The translations under genes were made by a program, and so were the position numbers. From Bacteroidales bacterium (GTDB lineage Bacteria; Bacteroidota; Bacteroidia; Bacteroidales; S143-33), in the NCBI GenBank assembly GCA_027083655.1, contig JALWNS010000033.1, positions 1 through 7,605 on the forward strand: DNA of 7,605 nucleotides. Reading direction: 5' to 3'. Below the pieces are notes generated by a model, which saw nothing but the letters and a program-made list of their open reading frames with translations, searched no databases and was not told where the DNA came from. This document shows positions 1-6,944 of this stretch, one piece after another (the first letter of the stretch is position 1; each line of letters begins with the position of its first letter).

Positions 1-350
1 CTATAATTAAGCACATTATTACGGTAATAAGCATAAATAGCATCCAATATCTCCTGGCTAAACATATTCATCCGGGGATAAATACCAAAGAAATATATAA
101 AAAGAGGAAAAACTATACCCAAAAGCAAAAATAGCAACGCCATTAGTACATATAATTTGTAGCTAGCAAATCCTTTCTTTAGTATTATTTTATTTTTCTT
201 CACAGTCACATAAACTGCAAAAAAACCTTTTTTAGTGATTTTCAACGTATTGTCACCTACAATCCAAAATCTGTACTTTGGAAATGTACTAATTAAGTAT
301 TTATGTAGATCTGCATAATTGACCGAATCCTTCTGTATTCTAATAACCAT
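1..350 (-). CDS. Small membrane protein of unknown function, C-terminus beyond the left edge
   Basis: I do not recognise this gene. The visible 116 residues start MVIRIQKDSVNYADLHKYL, form a basic, mostly soluble segment (about residues 1-64, with the beta-like stretch LKITKKGFFAVYVTVKKNKI at 36-55), and then a single strongly hydrophobic helix at about 66-90 (YVLMALLFLLLGIVFPLFIYFFG). A polar stretch follows, and the frame is still open at base 1. The Met start at base 350 is chosen because a TATCTTTG promoter element lies at 377-384, so a transcript would begin only about 20 bases upstream. The frame stays open upstream to about base 453, but that extension contains no ATG and would overlap the promoter. 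The coding sequence is noticeably richer in A and T than the neighbouring operon. It is divergent from that operon, so co-regulation is possible but not shown. That it is a real gene rests on open frame, composition and promoter position only. Confidence 0.6.
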   Translation of the reverse strand, partial: MVIRIQKDSVNYADLHKYLISTFPKYRFWIVGDNTLKITKKGFFAVYVTVKKNKIILKKGFASYKLYVLMALLFLLLGIVFPLFIYFFGIYPRMNMFSQEILDAIYAYYRNNVLNY

Positions 351-376
351 CCCTGGATAAGTTTTACTGTTCAAAG

Positions 377-384
377 CAAAGATA
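377..384 (-). promoter_or_regulatory. Predicted Bacteroidota -7 promoter element for the leftward membrane-protein gene
   Basis: Read on the minus strand this is TATCTTTG, a perfect match to the Bacteroidota sigma-ABfr -7 consensus TAnnTTTG. It ends 26 bases before the ATG at 350. The -33 element (TTTG) is weak: the nearest candidate is a TTG about 15 bases upstream (400-402), closer than the usual spacing of about 19-21. The same octamer occurs upstream of mnmA. Confidence 0.5.
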
Positions 385-484
385 TGATTTTTTTTAAAAC
401 AATTAAGCAGTAAAATTTTCTTAAAAAGCACTGAAAAGTCATAAAAATTTTATTATTTCTCGATGCAATCAAAAACAGGGAGCT

Positions 485-1417
485 ATGAACATTTTAGTAA
501 AGAATTTGACAAAGTTTTATGGTTCTGTACTTGCTGTTGACAACATCAATTTTGAAGTCAGACATGGGGAAATCTTGGGCTTTCTAGGTCCCAATGGAGC
601 AGGCAAGACTACAACAATGAAAATTATTACCTCTTACCTGGCTCCCACGGGCGGACATGTATTAATTGGGGACATTGACGTTGAAGAAAGCCCAGATGAG
701 GCCCGCCGCCACATTGGTTACTTACCCGAAAACAACCCACTCTATCAAGAAATGTTCGTTGTTGACTTCCTGCAATATATGGCACAGCTTGCCGATGTGC
801 CCAAAGACAGAATAAATAGCCGTATCAATGAAATGATAGAAGTATGCGGCCTGCAGGAAGTCAAACATAAACGTATAGCCCATCTGTCAAAGGGTTACCA
901 ACAACGTGTCGGCCTTGCTCAAGCACTTATCCATGACCCAGAAATATTGATATTGGACGAGCCGACCACAGGGCTGGATCCACGCCAGATTATTGAGATA
1001 CGTGAGCTTATCAAGAAAATAGGGAAAGAAAAAACCGTTTTGCTTAGCTCACATATCCTTGCTGAAGTTGAGGCTACCTGTGATAGAGTGGTCATTATTA
1101 ACAATGGGAAAATCATTGCAGACGGTACAGCCTCCGACCTGAGAACACAACTATTCCAGGGCCAGAGATACACCATACTGGTGGCTAACAAGAGCTTAGA
1201 AGAAATCGAAAAGCAGCTAAAAGACCTTGCTAGCCTAGAGAATTACAAAGTCATTGACCCTGAACAAAAAATCATATCAATTCAGGGTAAAGGCGATGTA
1301 GACCTGGCACAGGATATATTCAACTTTGCAGTGGCACACGGTTGGGTGCTCACTCTCCTGGCTCCCGAGCAGACGAAACTCGAAGATATCTTTATCCAGC
1401 TAACTAGCGATAACTAA
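485..1417 (+). CDS. ABC transporter ATP-binding protein, GldA/NatA-like
   Basis: This is the cytoplasmic ATPase subunit of an ABC-2 type transporter; it hydrolyses ATP to drive the permease encoded next. The 310-residue protein has every nucleotide-binding motif: Walker A GPNGAGKTT at 35-43, a Q-loop of the YLPEN form at 79-83 (Glu instead of Gln, usual for this subfamily), the signature LSKGYQQR at 134-141, Walker B LILDEP at 155-160, the D-loop GLDP at 163-166 and the switch His190 in LLSSHIL. Residues from about 230 to the end form the small C-terminal extension (DUF4162-like) common in NatA/GldA-type ATPases. The ATG is preceded by AGGGAG at 477-482, unusually close to the start (two bases). 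It leads a four-gene operon, with the permease 19 bases downstream. It resembles GldA of gliding Flavobacterium, but that family is broad, so the symbol is withheld. No clear TAnnTTTG promoter is visible on the plus strand in 351-484. Confidence 0.93.
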   Translation: MNILVKNLTKFYGSVLAVDNINFEVRHGEILGFLGPNGAGKTTTMKIITSYLAPTGGHVLIGDIDVEESPDEARRHIGYLPENNPLYQEMFVVDFLQYMAQLADVPKDRINSRINEMIEVCGLQEVKHKRIAHLSKGYQQRVGLAQALIHDPEILILDEPTTGLDPRQIIEIRELIKKIGKEKTVLLSSHILAEVEATCDRVVIINNGKIIADGTASDLRTQLFQGQRYTILVANKSLEEIEKQLKDLASLENYKVIDPEQKIISIQGKGDVDLAQDIFNFAVAHGWVLTLLAPEQTKLEDIFIQLTSDN

Positions 1418-1436
1418 ACCCCAAAATCGTACAACC

Positions 1437-2159
1437 ATGAACAAGATAATGACCATAGCAAAAAAAGAGCTTAATACCTTTCTCGACTCCCTTAGCGGTT
1501 ATATCATACTGGTTGTTTTCCTGGGTATAACTGGCTTTTTTACATGGCTCTCGGCAAATAATATCATTTTTATTGGCCAGGCAGACCTGCTGCCTTTTTT
1601 CTCTGTGGCTTTCTGGACATTGTTTTTCTTTGTCCCTGCCCTGACTATGCGATCATTTGCCGAGGAACAAAACACAGGCACAATGGAGATACTTCTGACC
1701 CATCCCGTGTCTTTCTCCCAGGTCGTTATTGGTAAATTTCTTGGTGATTTTCTGCTTATACTTATCGCCTTGGGTTTCACATTGGTTTATTATATCTCTG
1801 TAGCCTTGATAGGACCAATAGACCATGGAGCAACTGTCAGTGGGTATCTGGGATTGATTTTCGTGAGCATGGCATACATCAGTATTGGTATTTATGCTAG
1901 CTCCCTGACCAGAAACCAGATTATAGCATTCCTCATAGCTGTAGCCATTGGCATATTCTTTCAGTTTATTTTTGGAATTATGGCCAGTATTAGCTCCGGT
2001 ATTTTATCAGAAATCTTTGATTTTCTGGGCTTTAATTATCATTATCAAAATTTTGCCCGTGGTGTGGTTGAGCTCAAATCTGTACTTTATCTTATTACAA
2101 TCACTGTGCTAGCTCTGTCTTTGTCTGTTCTGAACTTATATTCCCGTCGTTATAAATAA
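1437..2159 (+). CDS. ABC-2 family transporter permease, GldF-like
   Basis: This is the integral inner-membrane subunit that pairs with the upstream ATPase. The 240 residues contain six hydrophobic helices at about 19-40, 52-70, 103-124, 136-157, 162-184 and 213-234. Between helices 2 and 3 lies the diagnostic ABC-2 cytoplasmic motif, MRSFAEEQNTGTMEILLTHP at 71-90, with the conserved Arg-Ser-Phe-x-Glu-Glu and Gly-Thr-x-Glu pattern that contacts the ATPase. The length and layout match GldF-type permeases (about 240 residues). The first ATG after the ATPase stop (19-base gap) is chosen; another ATG five codons inside is possible. Pairing with a GldG-like gene immediately downstream strengthens the GldF-like label. 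The transported substrate cannot be read from the sequence. Confidence 0.92.
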   Translation: MNKIMTIAKKELNTFLDSLSGYIILVVFLGITGFFTWLSANNIIFIGQADLLPFFSVAFWTLFFFVPALTMRSFAEEQNTGTMEILLTHPVSFSQVVIGKFLGDFLLILIALGFTLVYYISVALIGPIDHGATVSGYLGLIFVSMAYISIGIYASSLTRNQIIAFLIAVAIGIFFQFIFGIMASISSGILSEIFDFLGFNYHYQNFARGVVELKSVLYLITITVLALSLSVLNLYSRRYK

Positions 2160-2173
2160 AAATCCATAAGGCC

Positions 2174-3679
2174 ATGAAAAGAAAGCAATATATACTTAGC
2201 ATCATACTTATAACATTGATATTGATTGAGTTAATTATTTTATCATACCGCCATCACCTCCGCCTCGACCTTACGCGCGATCATCATTATACCCTTAGCC
2301 GCGCAACACGTGAGATCATTACAGATCTGGATCAACCAGTGACTATTATTGCTTATTTCTCAAAGAAACTGCCTCCTGACCTGCTCTCATTACGTCAAGA
2401 GCTGATTAACACACTGGAGGATTACAAAAGCATCTCACTGGGTAAGGTGGTATATCAAGTAATTGATCCGAATAAAGACTCTGAACTGGAGAAGCAAGCA
2501 GTGCGTGAAGGCATAAGTCCGTTGGTTGTAGAAATACGCGAAAAAGACCAGACACGCCAGCAAAAAGCCTTTATGGGAATGGTTATCAAATATGGAGACA
2601 AAAAAGAAGTGATCCCATACATTGCACCAAATTCCTCCCTTGAATACCTGCTTACTATGAACATCAAAAAGCTAACAGTGAGTGATAAACCCAAAATAGC
2701 TATTCTCCAGGGTTACGGATGCCCTAGTTTTAGCAATATGCAAGGATTTATCAATGCACTCTCGGTCCTGTACGAACCTGTGCCTTATTACTATGATACA
2801 GCGCATTACAACCTTGACGGATACAAGATATTGGCAATCATTGCACCAAAAGATTCTTTGCCCCCAGGCTTACTGGATAATATTGACCGATATCTTGCCA
2901 GTGGCGGTAAAGTGTTTATAGCCCTTAATACCGTTGATGGAAATCTAAACCAATCTCCGCCTATGGGTAATGTTGTTGTCACAGGCCTGGATGAATGGCT
3001 AAAAAAATATGGCCTGCAGGTTTACCAGAAATTTATTATTGATGCACAATGTGGTAATATACAGGTACAACAATCAGGATTCCCGTTCCCTGTGTCTGTA
3101 GCATTTCCATATTTCCCGATTATTAGTACCTTTGAGAATCATCCTATAACCAAAGGACTGGAAGCTGTGGCTATGAGCTTTGTTAGCCCTATGGAATACC
3201 ACGGGGATACTAACAAAATAAAATTCACTCCTATTGCTTTCACCAGCGAACATACAGGACTGGAGAAACCACCTGTCTTTTTCTCCGTAATGAAACAATG
3301 GACACAGGCAGATTTCCCACTCCAACACCTTATCGTTGGTGGCACTCTCGAAGGCAATAATTGGAAAATGGTTGTTTTCTCGGATGGCGATTTTATGCAA
3401 TTACCTGCCGGCGAACAATTTGAAAAAACAGATAATATTGCTCTGGCTGTCAACTCTATAGACTGGCTAGCTGATGATATGGGCATAACAGAGCTCAGGA
3501 CTAAAGGCATTAGCTACAAACCTATAAAACAAATGGATGATGGTACCAAGGCCCTTGTAAAATATCTTAACTTTGCCTTGCCTATTATACTGGTAATCAT
3601 TCTTGGTCTTATCCGTTGGCGTCAAAACATCATTAAACAAAACAAACTAAAATCAGACAGTTATGTGGACAAAGACTAA
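2174..3679 (+). CDS. GldG-family ABC transporter auxiliary protein
   Basis: This is a membrane-anchored auxiliary component of the ABC transporter, of the family annotated as Gldg family protein or ABC_transp_aux. A helix at residues 7-25 (YILSIILITLILIELIILS) anchors the N-terminus. It is followed by the characteristic segment LRLDLTRDHHYTLSRATREI at 29-48 and DQPVTIIAYFSKKLP at 53-67, typical of the DUF7088-type first domain. A second soluble domain starts near 172 (KPKIAILQGYGCPS) and contains the PPGLLDNIDRYLASGGKVFI stretch of the GldG/DUF4350-like fold. A second helix lies at about 466-483 close to the basic C-terminus. Both helices enclose a large domain predicted on the non-cytoplasmic side. 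At 501 residues it is somewhat shorter than Flavobacterium GldG as I recall it. It starts 14 bases after the permease stop and its end overlaps the next gene by 17 bases. Family membership is secure; the exact role (substrate capture or scaffold) is unknown. Confidence 0.9.
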   Translation: MKRKQYILSIILITLILIELIILSYRHHLRLDLTRDHHYTLSRATREIITDLDQPVTIIAYFSKKLPPDLLSLRQELINTLEDYKSISLGKVVYQVIDPNKDSELEKQAVREGISPLVVEIREKDQTRQQKAFMGMVIKYGDKKEVIPYIAPNSSLEYLLTMNIKKLTVSDKPKIAILQGYGCPSFSNMQGFINALSVLYEPVPYYYDTAHYNLDGYKILAIIAPKDSLPPGLLDNIDRYLASGGKVFIALNTVDGNLNQSPPMGNVVVTGLDEWLKKYGLQVYQKFIIDAQCGNIQVQQSGFPFPVSVAFPYFPIISTFENHPITKGLEAVAMSFVSPMEYHGDTNKIKFTPIAFTSEHTGLEKPPVFFSVMKQWTQADFPLQHLIVGGTLEGNNWKMVVFSDGDFMQLPAGEQFEKTDNIALAVNSIDWLADDMGITELRTKGISYKPIKQMDDGTKALVKYLNFALPIILVIILGLIRWRQNIIKQNKLKSDSYVDKD

Positions 3680-4628
3680 TAAAACACTACTTATAATCCT
3701 GGTTATCACAACATTAGCCCTTATTATCGACATTACAACAAGCCGAAGCCACAAAGACAGCTTCCGTCAGCAATTAATCGAGGCCGATACATCACAAATC
3801 GGCAAGATAGTCTTTTACCCCAAAGGTGATGAAACTGGCAAAATTACAATCCTGCGGGATAATGACGCATGGGCAGTACAGACTGGCAACAAAAAATATC
3901 CCGCCGACAAAGACAAAGTACGGTCCATGATCGAAACACTGACAAACTTGCGTCCAACACAGGTCGTTGCAAACAACCACAAACAATGGGCAGAATACGG
4001 TGTGGCCGACACCAATAGCCTCAATATCATCGTTTACAACACAAAAGGAAAACAAATAGCACACCTGTACGTTGGTAAAATCAAGACCGAACAGGCACAG
4101 ATGCAATATGCTTATCCCGGACAAAATCAAAGCTATTATACATACGTGCGCCTTGACGGGGACAAGAACGTTTACCTGGTACCACAGCTATTGGCTCTCA
4201 CTTTTATTAATGACCCTAATGCTTATCGTGACCAGACAATAATTAACATCCAGCAATTTGACATACAATCAATTACAATTAACGACAGCCAAGGCTCCTT
4301 CACTATCAAACGTGATGGAAACACCTGGATTATTAATGACCAAATAGCCGATAGCCTGCAGATGATGTATTATTTGCGGGATATTAGCCATATACAAGGA
4401 TGGCAATTTGCACCGGAGAGCATTGTCGCTGGTCTAAAAACACTAAAGACACTTACATTAGACCTGGCCTCAGGTAAACAGATACAGGTCAAAGGTATGG
4501 GTGATACTGCCATTACCGTTATATGGTCAAGCCAGAATCCACAAACGTATTTCAAAGCTGCTGCATTGCCATCACGGCTATTTAAGACAAAGGATTATTT
4601 CTTGAACAAGCAAGAGGCACAAGAATAA
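3663..4628 (+). CDS. DUF4340 domain-containing membrane-anchored protein
   Basis: This is the last gene of the operon, coding for a 321-residue protein that commonly sits directly after GldG-like genes in such clusters. One N-terminal helix at about 7-24 (KTLLIILVITTLALIIDI) anchors it; the rest is predicted soluble and outside the cytoplasm. The family pattern is visible: a beta strand and Trp unit ITILRDNDAWAV at 61-72, then YPADKDKVRSMIETLTNLRP at 79-98, then KQWAEYGV at 107-114 and LNIIVYNTKGK at 120-130. The motif recurs at about 211-225 (SFTIKRDGNTWIIND), consistent with the two-repeat architecture of DUF4340. The ATG overlaps the GldG-like gene by 17 bases, implying translational coupling. 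No biochemical function is established for DUF4340; a role as a partner of the GldG-like subunit is inferred from context. Confidence 0.9.
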   Translation: MWTKTNKTLLIILVITTLALIIDITTSRSHKDSFRQQLIEADTSQIGKIVFYPKGDETGKITILRDNDAWAVQTGNKKYPADKDKVRSMIETLTNLRPTQVVANNHKQWAEYGVADTNSLNIIVYNTKGKQIAHLYVGKIKTEQAQMQYAYPGQNQSYYTYVRLDGDKNVYLVPQLLALTFINDPNAYRDQTIINIQQFDIQSITINDSQGSFTIKRDGNTWIINDQIADSLQMMYYLRDISHIQGWQFAPESIVAGLKTLKTLTLDLASGKQIQVKGMGDTAITVIWSSQNPQTYFKAAALPSRLFKTKDYFLNKQEAQE

Positions 4629-5018
4629 GCCAAAACGGTTTCACCAGGCACAGTTATACACAAGACAGGGGCTGTCTTATTAGCCTGGCATCAGGGTTTT
4701 AGCCGGAAATCATGTTAATTCTACCTGGACAGCCCCTGTTTCTAATAAATAACTTAACAACGGACAATAGCTTAAACCTTATTTACCAGGCATATAACCG
4801 AAATATCTTACCGATTTGATAGCTAGCATAGTGCAATAAAAACAGCCTTTTTGCCTGCAGGGATATCCTGTCTGGATTTATCGGGAATACTAAATATCAG
4901 ATCAAAATAAAATGATGTTTGGTATGATTTGCACCATATCTAGGATTTTTATTTGATACCCTGCAAAAACGCCAGGCTCATAACCTTTCATTTTCTTACA
5001 GGGAATCGGGGCAACTAA
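4629..5018. other. Convergent intergenic spacer without a gene
   Basis: This 390-base gap lies between the end of the plus-strand operon and the end of the minus-strand mnmA, so it should hold 3' ends and terminators only. I see no credible open frame in it. Its main content is the inverted-repeat element at 4665-4739. A further weak palindrome, GGATATCC, occurs at 4861-4868. The word CCAGGC followed by an AT-rich stretch recurs near 4644, 4779 and 4971. No hairpin with a clear T-run is obvious directly after the mnmA stop on the minus strand. Confidence 0.7.
4665..4739. repeat. 75-base element bounded by perfect 12-base inverted repeats (terminator or MITE remnant)
   Basis: The arm ACAGGGGCTGTC (4665-4676) is exactly repeated in inverse as GACAGCCCCTGT (4728-4739), separated by 51 bases. 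The element begins 36 bases after the DUF4340 stop codon. Each arm is also palindromic on its own: the left can form AAGACAG-GGG-CTGTCTT (4662-4678), the right ACAG-CCC-CTGT, and a small hairpin CCTG-GCAT-CAGG lies inside at 4684-4695. As a terminator the loop is unusually long and the T-run (TGTTTCT) weak. As a mobile-element remnant no obvious target-site duplication is seen (flanks ACACAAG and TTCTAAT). The inverted repeat itself is certain; the function is not. Confidence 0.75.
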
Positions 5019-6200
5019 TCAAGCATGAATTACTCCTGATCCTAAAAGCTCACCATCCTTATACCATACTGCAAATTGCCCAGGTGTTATAGCCCGTTGC
5101 CACTGGTCAAAGATAATATACATTCCCTCTTCTTGCATGTACAAAGTAGCCTTTTGCAAAGGCTGCCGATAGCGTATACGAGCCTGTACATTCATAGTTT
5201 CCCCCGGTCTCATAGCCATATCCTCTCTCACCCAATGCAGGTCATCTGAACGGATAAATAATCCCTTGCGCAGTAAGCCAGGATGTTCATGTCCTTGACC
5301 AACATAAACAATATTATTCACAGTATCTACACCCAAAACAAATAATGGTTTCTGTTTGCCACCTACACCTAGTCCACGGCGTTGACCTATAGTGTAATAA
5401 TGCGCTCCATTATGCTCACCTACTATCCAGCCACGGACCTTACGAAAATCATAAGGCTCACATATTTGCTTTAAACTTTGACCTTCAATTTTGTGTCTTT
5501 CCTGGAAATAACGCGCTCTTGCCGGAAGCTCGACTATTTTACCTTTTTTAGGCGCTAATTTTTGTTGTAAAAACACAGGAAGGTCTACCTTACCGACGAA
5601 GCAAATACCCTGGGAATCTTTCTTATGTGCAGAGGCAAGGCCCACGCTAGAAGCTATCTCTCGCACTTGTGGTTTGGTAATACCACCTAAAGGAAATATA
5701 ACCTTATCCAACTGGCGTTGGCTTAACTGGCAAAGAAAATATGATTGATCCTTACTAGTATCTTTTGCTGCTAAAAGCCGCTTTATTCTCCTACCATCAA
5801 CAAAAACTTCGTCTACACGGGCATAATGACCTGTTGCTATAAAATCTGCCCCTAATTCATTAGCATATTCCTCAAAGACATCAAATTTTATCTCCCTATT
5901 GCACAATACGTCTGGATTGGGCGTACGTCCTCTTTCATATTCCTTGAACATATATTCGACAACCTTTTGGTAATACTTCTGGCTTGAATCCACGATCTTC
6001 AGTGGTATGTCCAATTTGCGCGCCACTAGGCGCGCAACAATAATGTCCTCTTCCCAGGTGCATGAACCTGCAATCGTAACGCTACTGTTTGTCCAATTTA
6101 TCATAAAAAGACCATAAACATCGTATCCCTGCTCCTTAAGAAGATATGCTGCCACACTTGAATCTACTCCTCCTGAAAGACCTACTACTACTTTTGCCAT
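5019..6200 (-). CDS. mnmA: tRNA-specific 2-thiouridylase MnmA
   Basis: This cytoplasmic enzyme adenylates and thiolates U34 in the wobble position of tRNA Lys, Glu and Gln, giving the 2-thio group of mnm5s2U. Sulfur arrives as a persulfide from a cysteine desulfurase, directly or through relays. The 393-residue protein has the PP-loop ATP-binding motif SGGVDSS at 9-15, the tRNA-recognition stretch RTPNPDVLCNREIKF at 92-106 with catalytic Cys100, ATGHYAR at 122-128, KDQSYFL at 150-156, and the second catalytic Cys200 in KKDSQGICFVG. These correspond to Cys102 and Cys199 of the E. coli enzyme, so activity is expected. The C-terminal half carries the usual YTIGQRRGLGVGG motif and the beta-barrel ending in the GQFAVWY-type segment. 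The ATG is the natural family start (MAKVVVGLSGGVDSS). It appears monocistronic here, with a predicted promoter at 6232-6239. Confidence 0.97.
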   Translation of the reverse strand: MAKVVVGLSGGVDSSVAAYLLKEQGYDVYGLFMINWTNSSVTIAGSCTWEEDIIVARLVARKLDIPLKIVDSSQKYYQKVVEYMFKEYERGRTPNPDVLCNREIKFDVFEEYANELGADFIATGHYARVDEVFVDGRRIKRLLAAKDTSKDQSYFLCQLSQRQLDKVIFPLGGITKPQVREIASSVGLASAHKKDSQGICFVGKVDLPVFLQQKLAPKKGKIVELPARARYFQERHKIEGQSLKQICEPYDFRKVRGWIVGEHNGAHYYTIGQRRGLGVGGKQKPLFVLGVDTVNNIVYVGQGHEHPGLLRKGLFIRSDDLHWVREDMAMRPGETMNVQARIRYRQPLQKATLYMQEEGMYIIFDQWQRAITPGQFAVWYKDGELLGSGVIHA

Positions 6201-6231
6201 TGACTTAAATCATTGATATATATTTATCGCA

Positions 6232-6239
6232 CAAAGATA
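6232..6239 (-). promoter_or_regulatory. Predicted Bacteroidota -7 promoter element for mnmA
   Basis: On the minus strand this reads TATCTTTG, a perfect TAnnTTTG match, 31 bases upstream of the mnmA ATG, leaving a leader of about 25 bases. No good TTTG is found at -33. The palindrome CACGTG (6246-6251) lies in the spacer between the two promoter elements; whether it binds anything is unknown. Confidence 0.5.
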
Positions 6240-6912
6240 AACATCCACGTGATTTATTCATCTTAAAAACTTATAACAATATTGCCTGGCTTTTAACTTT
6301 CTGTTTATCCTCTTAGCAGTGATAAAAATAACTCGAAGACGTTAAGTTTACTTTGGAACAATGTGTTTACCTGATGTTTCAGACTTTTCCCCTTGTTTAT
6401 CAGATACCTGGGACAGCTAAAACTTTTGAAGAACCAGAGCGAGAATATTATAGTAAACAAACCAATATTAGACTTATTTTGTGATGCTAAATATAACTTT
6501 GCCCTACAACACAAGTAACACATAGCTAGCTGTGTAGCCATGTATTTTTTAAAAGCAGCCCTGTTGCAATGTAATGCATGTAAAATATGCTTGATTTGAT
6601 AAATAGCAGGATACTTTCACTTTTTGCCTTGACGAACCAGTTTTGTATTAATTGCCGATTAAACAAAGCAACTGAATACAATGTTGTACAGAATTCGCCT
6701 TAGCAGTTTTTTTCTCCGTTTGTATAGAAAATAAGCAATGCAAAGTCTTAGTCATTTGCACCAAAGAGAGGACCTGAAGTAAAACTAATACGTATTCAAA
6801 TGGTTAAAAATTATTTACTATGATCAAAATTTTCTTAGAATAATAAGCTTAAACTACAGTATAACCACTCAAACCAAATAGCTTTTCCGTATAAAAACTT
6901 ACTGGCTAACGC

Positions 6913-6938
6913 ATAAGACAAGCAAGCTTATGTCTTAT
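6913..6938. terminator. Possible hairpin terminator beside the rhodanese-like gene
   Basis: ATAAGACA (6913-6920) and TGTCTTAT (6931-6938) form a perfect 8-base stem with a 10-base loop, seven bases beyond the stop codon of the minus-strand rhodanese-like gene. Its position fits a terminator for that gene, but the T-run (TTATTTTTG) follows it on the plus strand instead, so on the minus strand it lacks a U-tract. The stem is AT-rich and would be only moderately stable. Confidence 0.4.
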
Positions 6939-6944
6939 TTTTGT

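Larger units (their letters stand above)
6201..6944. other. Long AT-rich spacer without a convincing gene
   Basis: These 744 bases separate mnmA from the rhodanese-like gene, both on the minus strand. The part next to mnmA holds its promoter, and the part next to the rhodanese stop holds a small inverted repeat (6913-6938). Between them I see only short open frames. The longest is a 78-codon minus-strand frame at 6305-6541 that is rich in Cys, Phe and Leu, has no recognisable motif and resembles random AT-rich sequence. I see no tRNA cloverleaf, CRISPR-like repetition or transposase remnant. Short palindromes occur at 6519-6536 (ACACA ... TGTGT around AGCTAGCT) and 6677-6688 (TACAA-TG-TTGTA). 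It may be a decayed gene or simply untranslated spacer. Confidence 0.55.

Noticed and set aside
351..453. Upstream extension of the leftward membrane-protein frame
   Set aside because: The frame is open to about 453 but contains no ATG, is Phe/Lys/Leu-rich like noncoding AT-rich DNA, and overlaps the predicted promoter at 377-384.
919..1191. Minus-strand open frame inside the ABC ATPase gene
   Set aside because: It is antisense to a gene with every nucleotide-binding motif intact and shows no protein features of its own. The same applies to the antisense frames within the permease, GldG-like and DUF4340 genes.
6305..6541. A 78-codon minus-strand open frame starting MATQLAMCYLCC
   Set aside because: It has no recognisable domain, no ribosome-binding site or TAnnTTTG promoter near its start, and a Cys/Phe/Leu-rich composition expected from random AT-rich DNA.
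6201..6944. Possible tRNA, CRISPR array or insertion-sequence remnant
   Set aside because: Reading both strands showed no cloverleaf stems, no regularly spaced direct repeats and no terminal inverted repeats or transposase-like segments.
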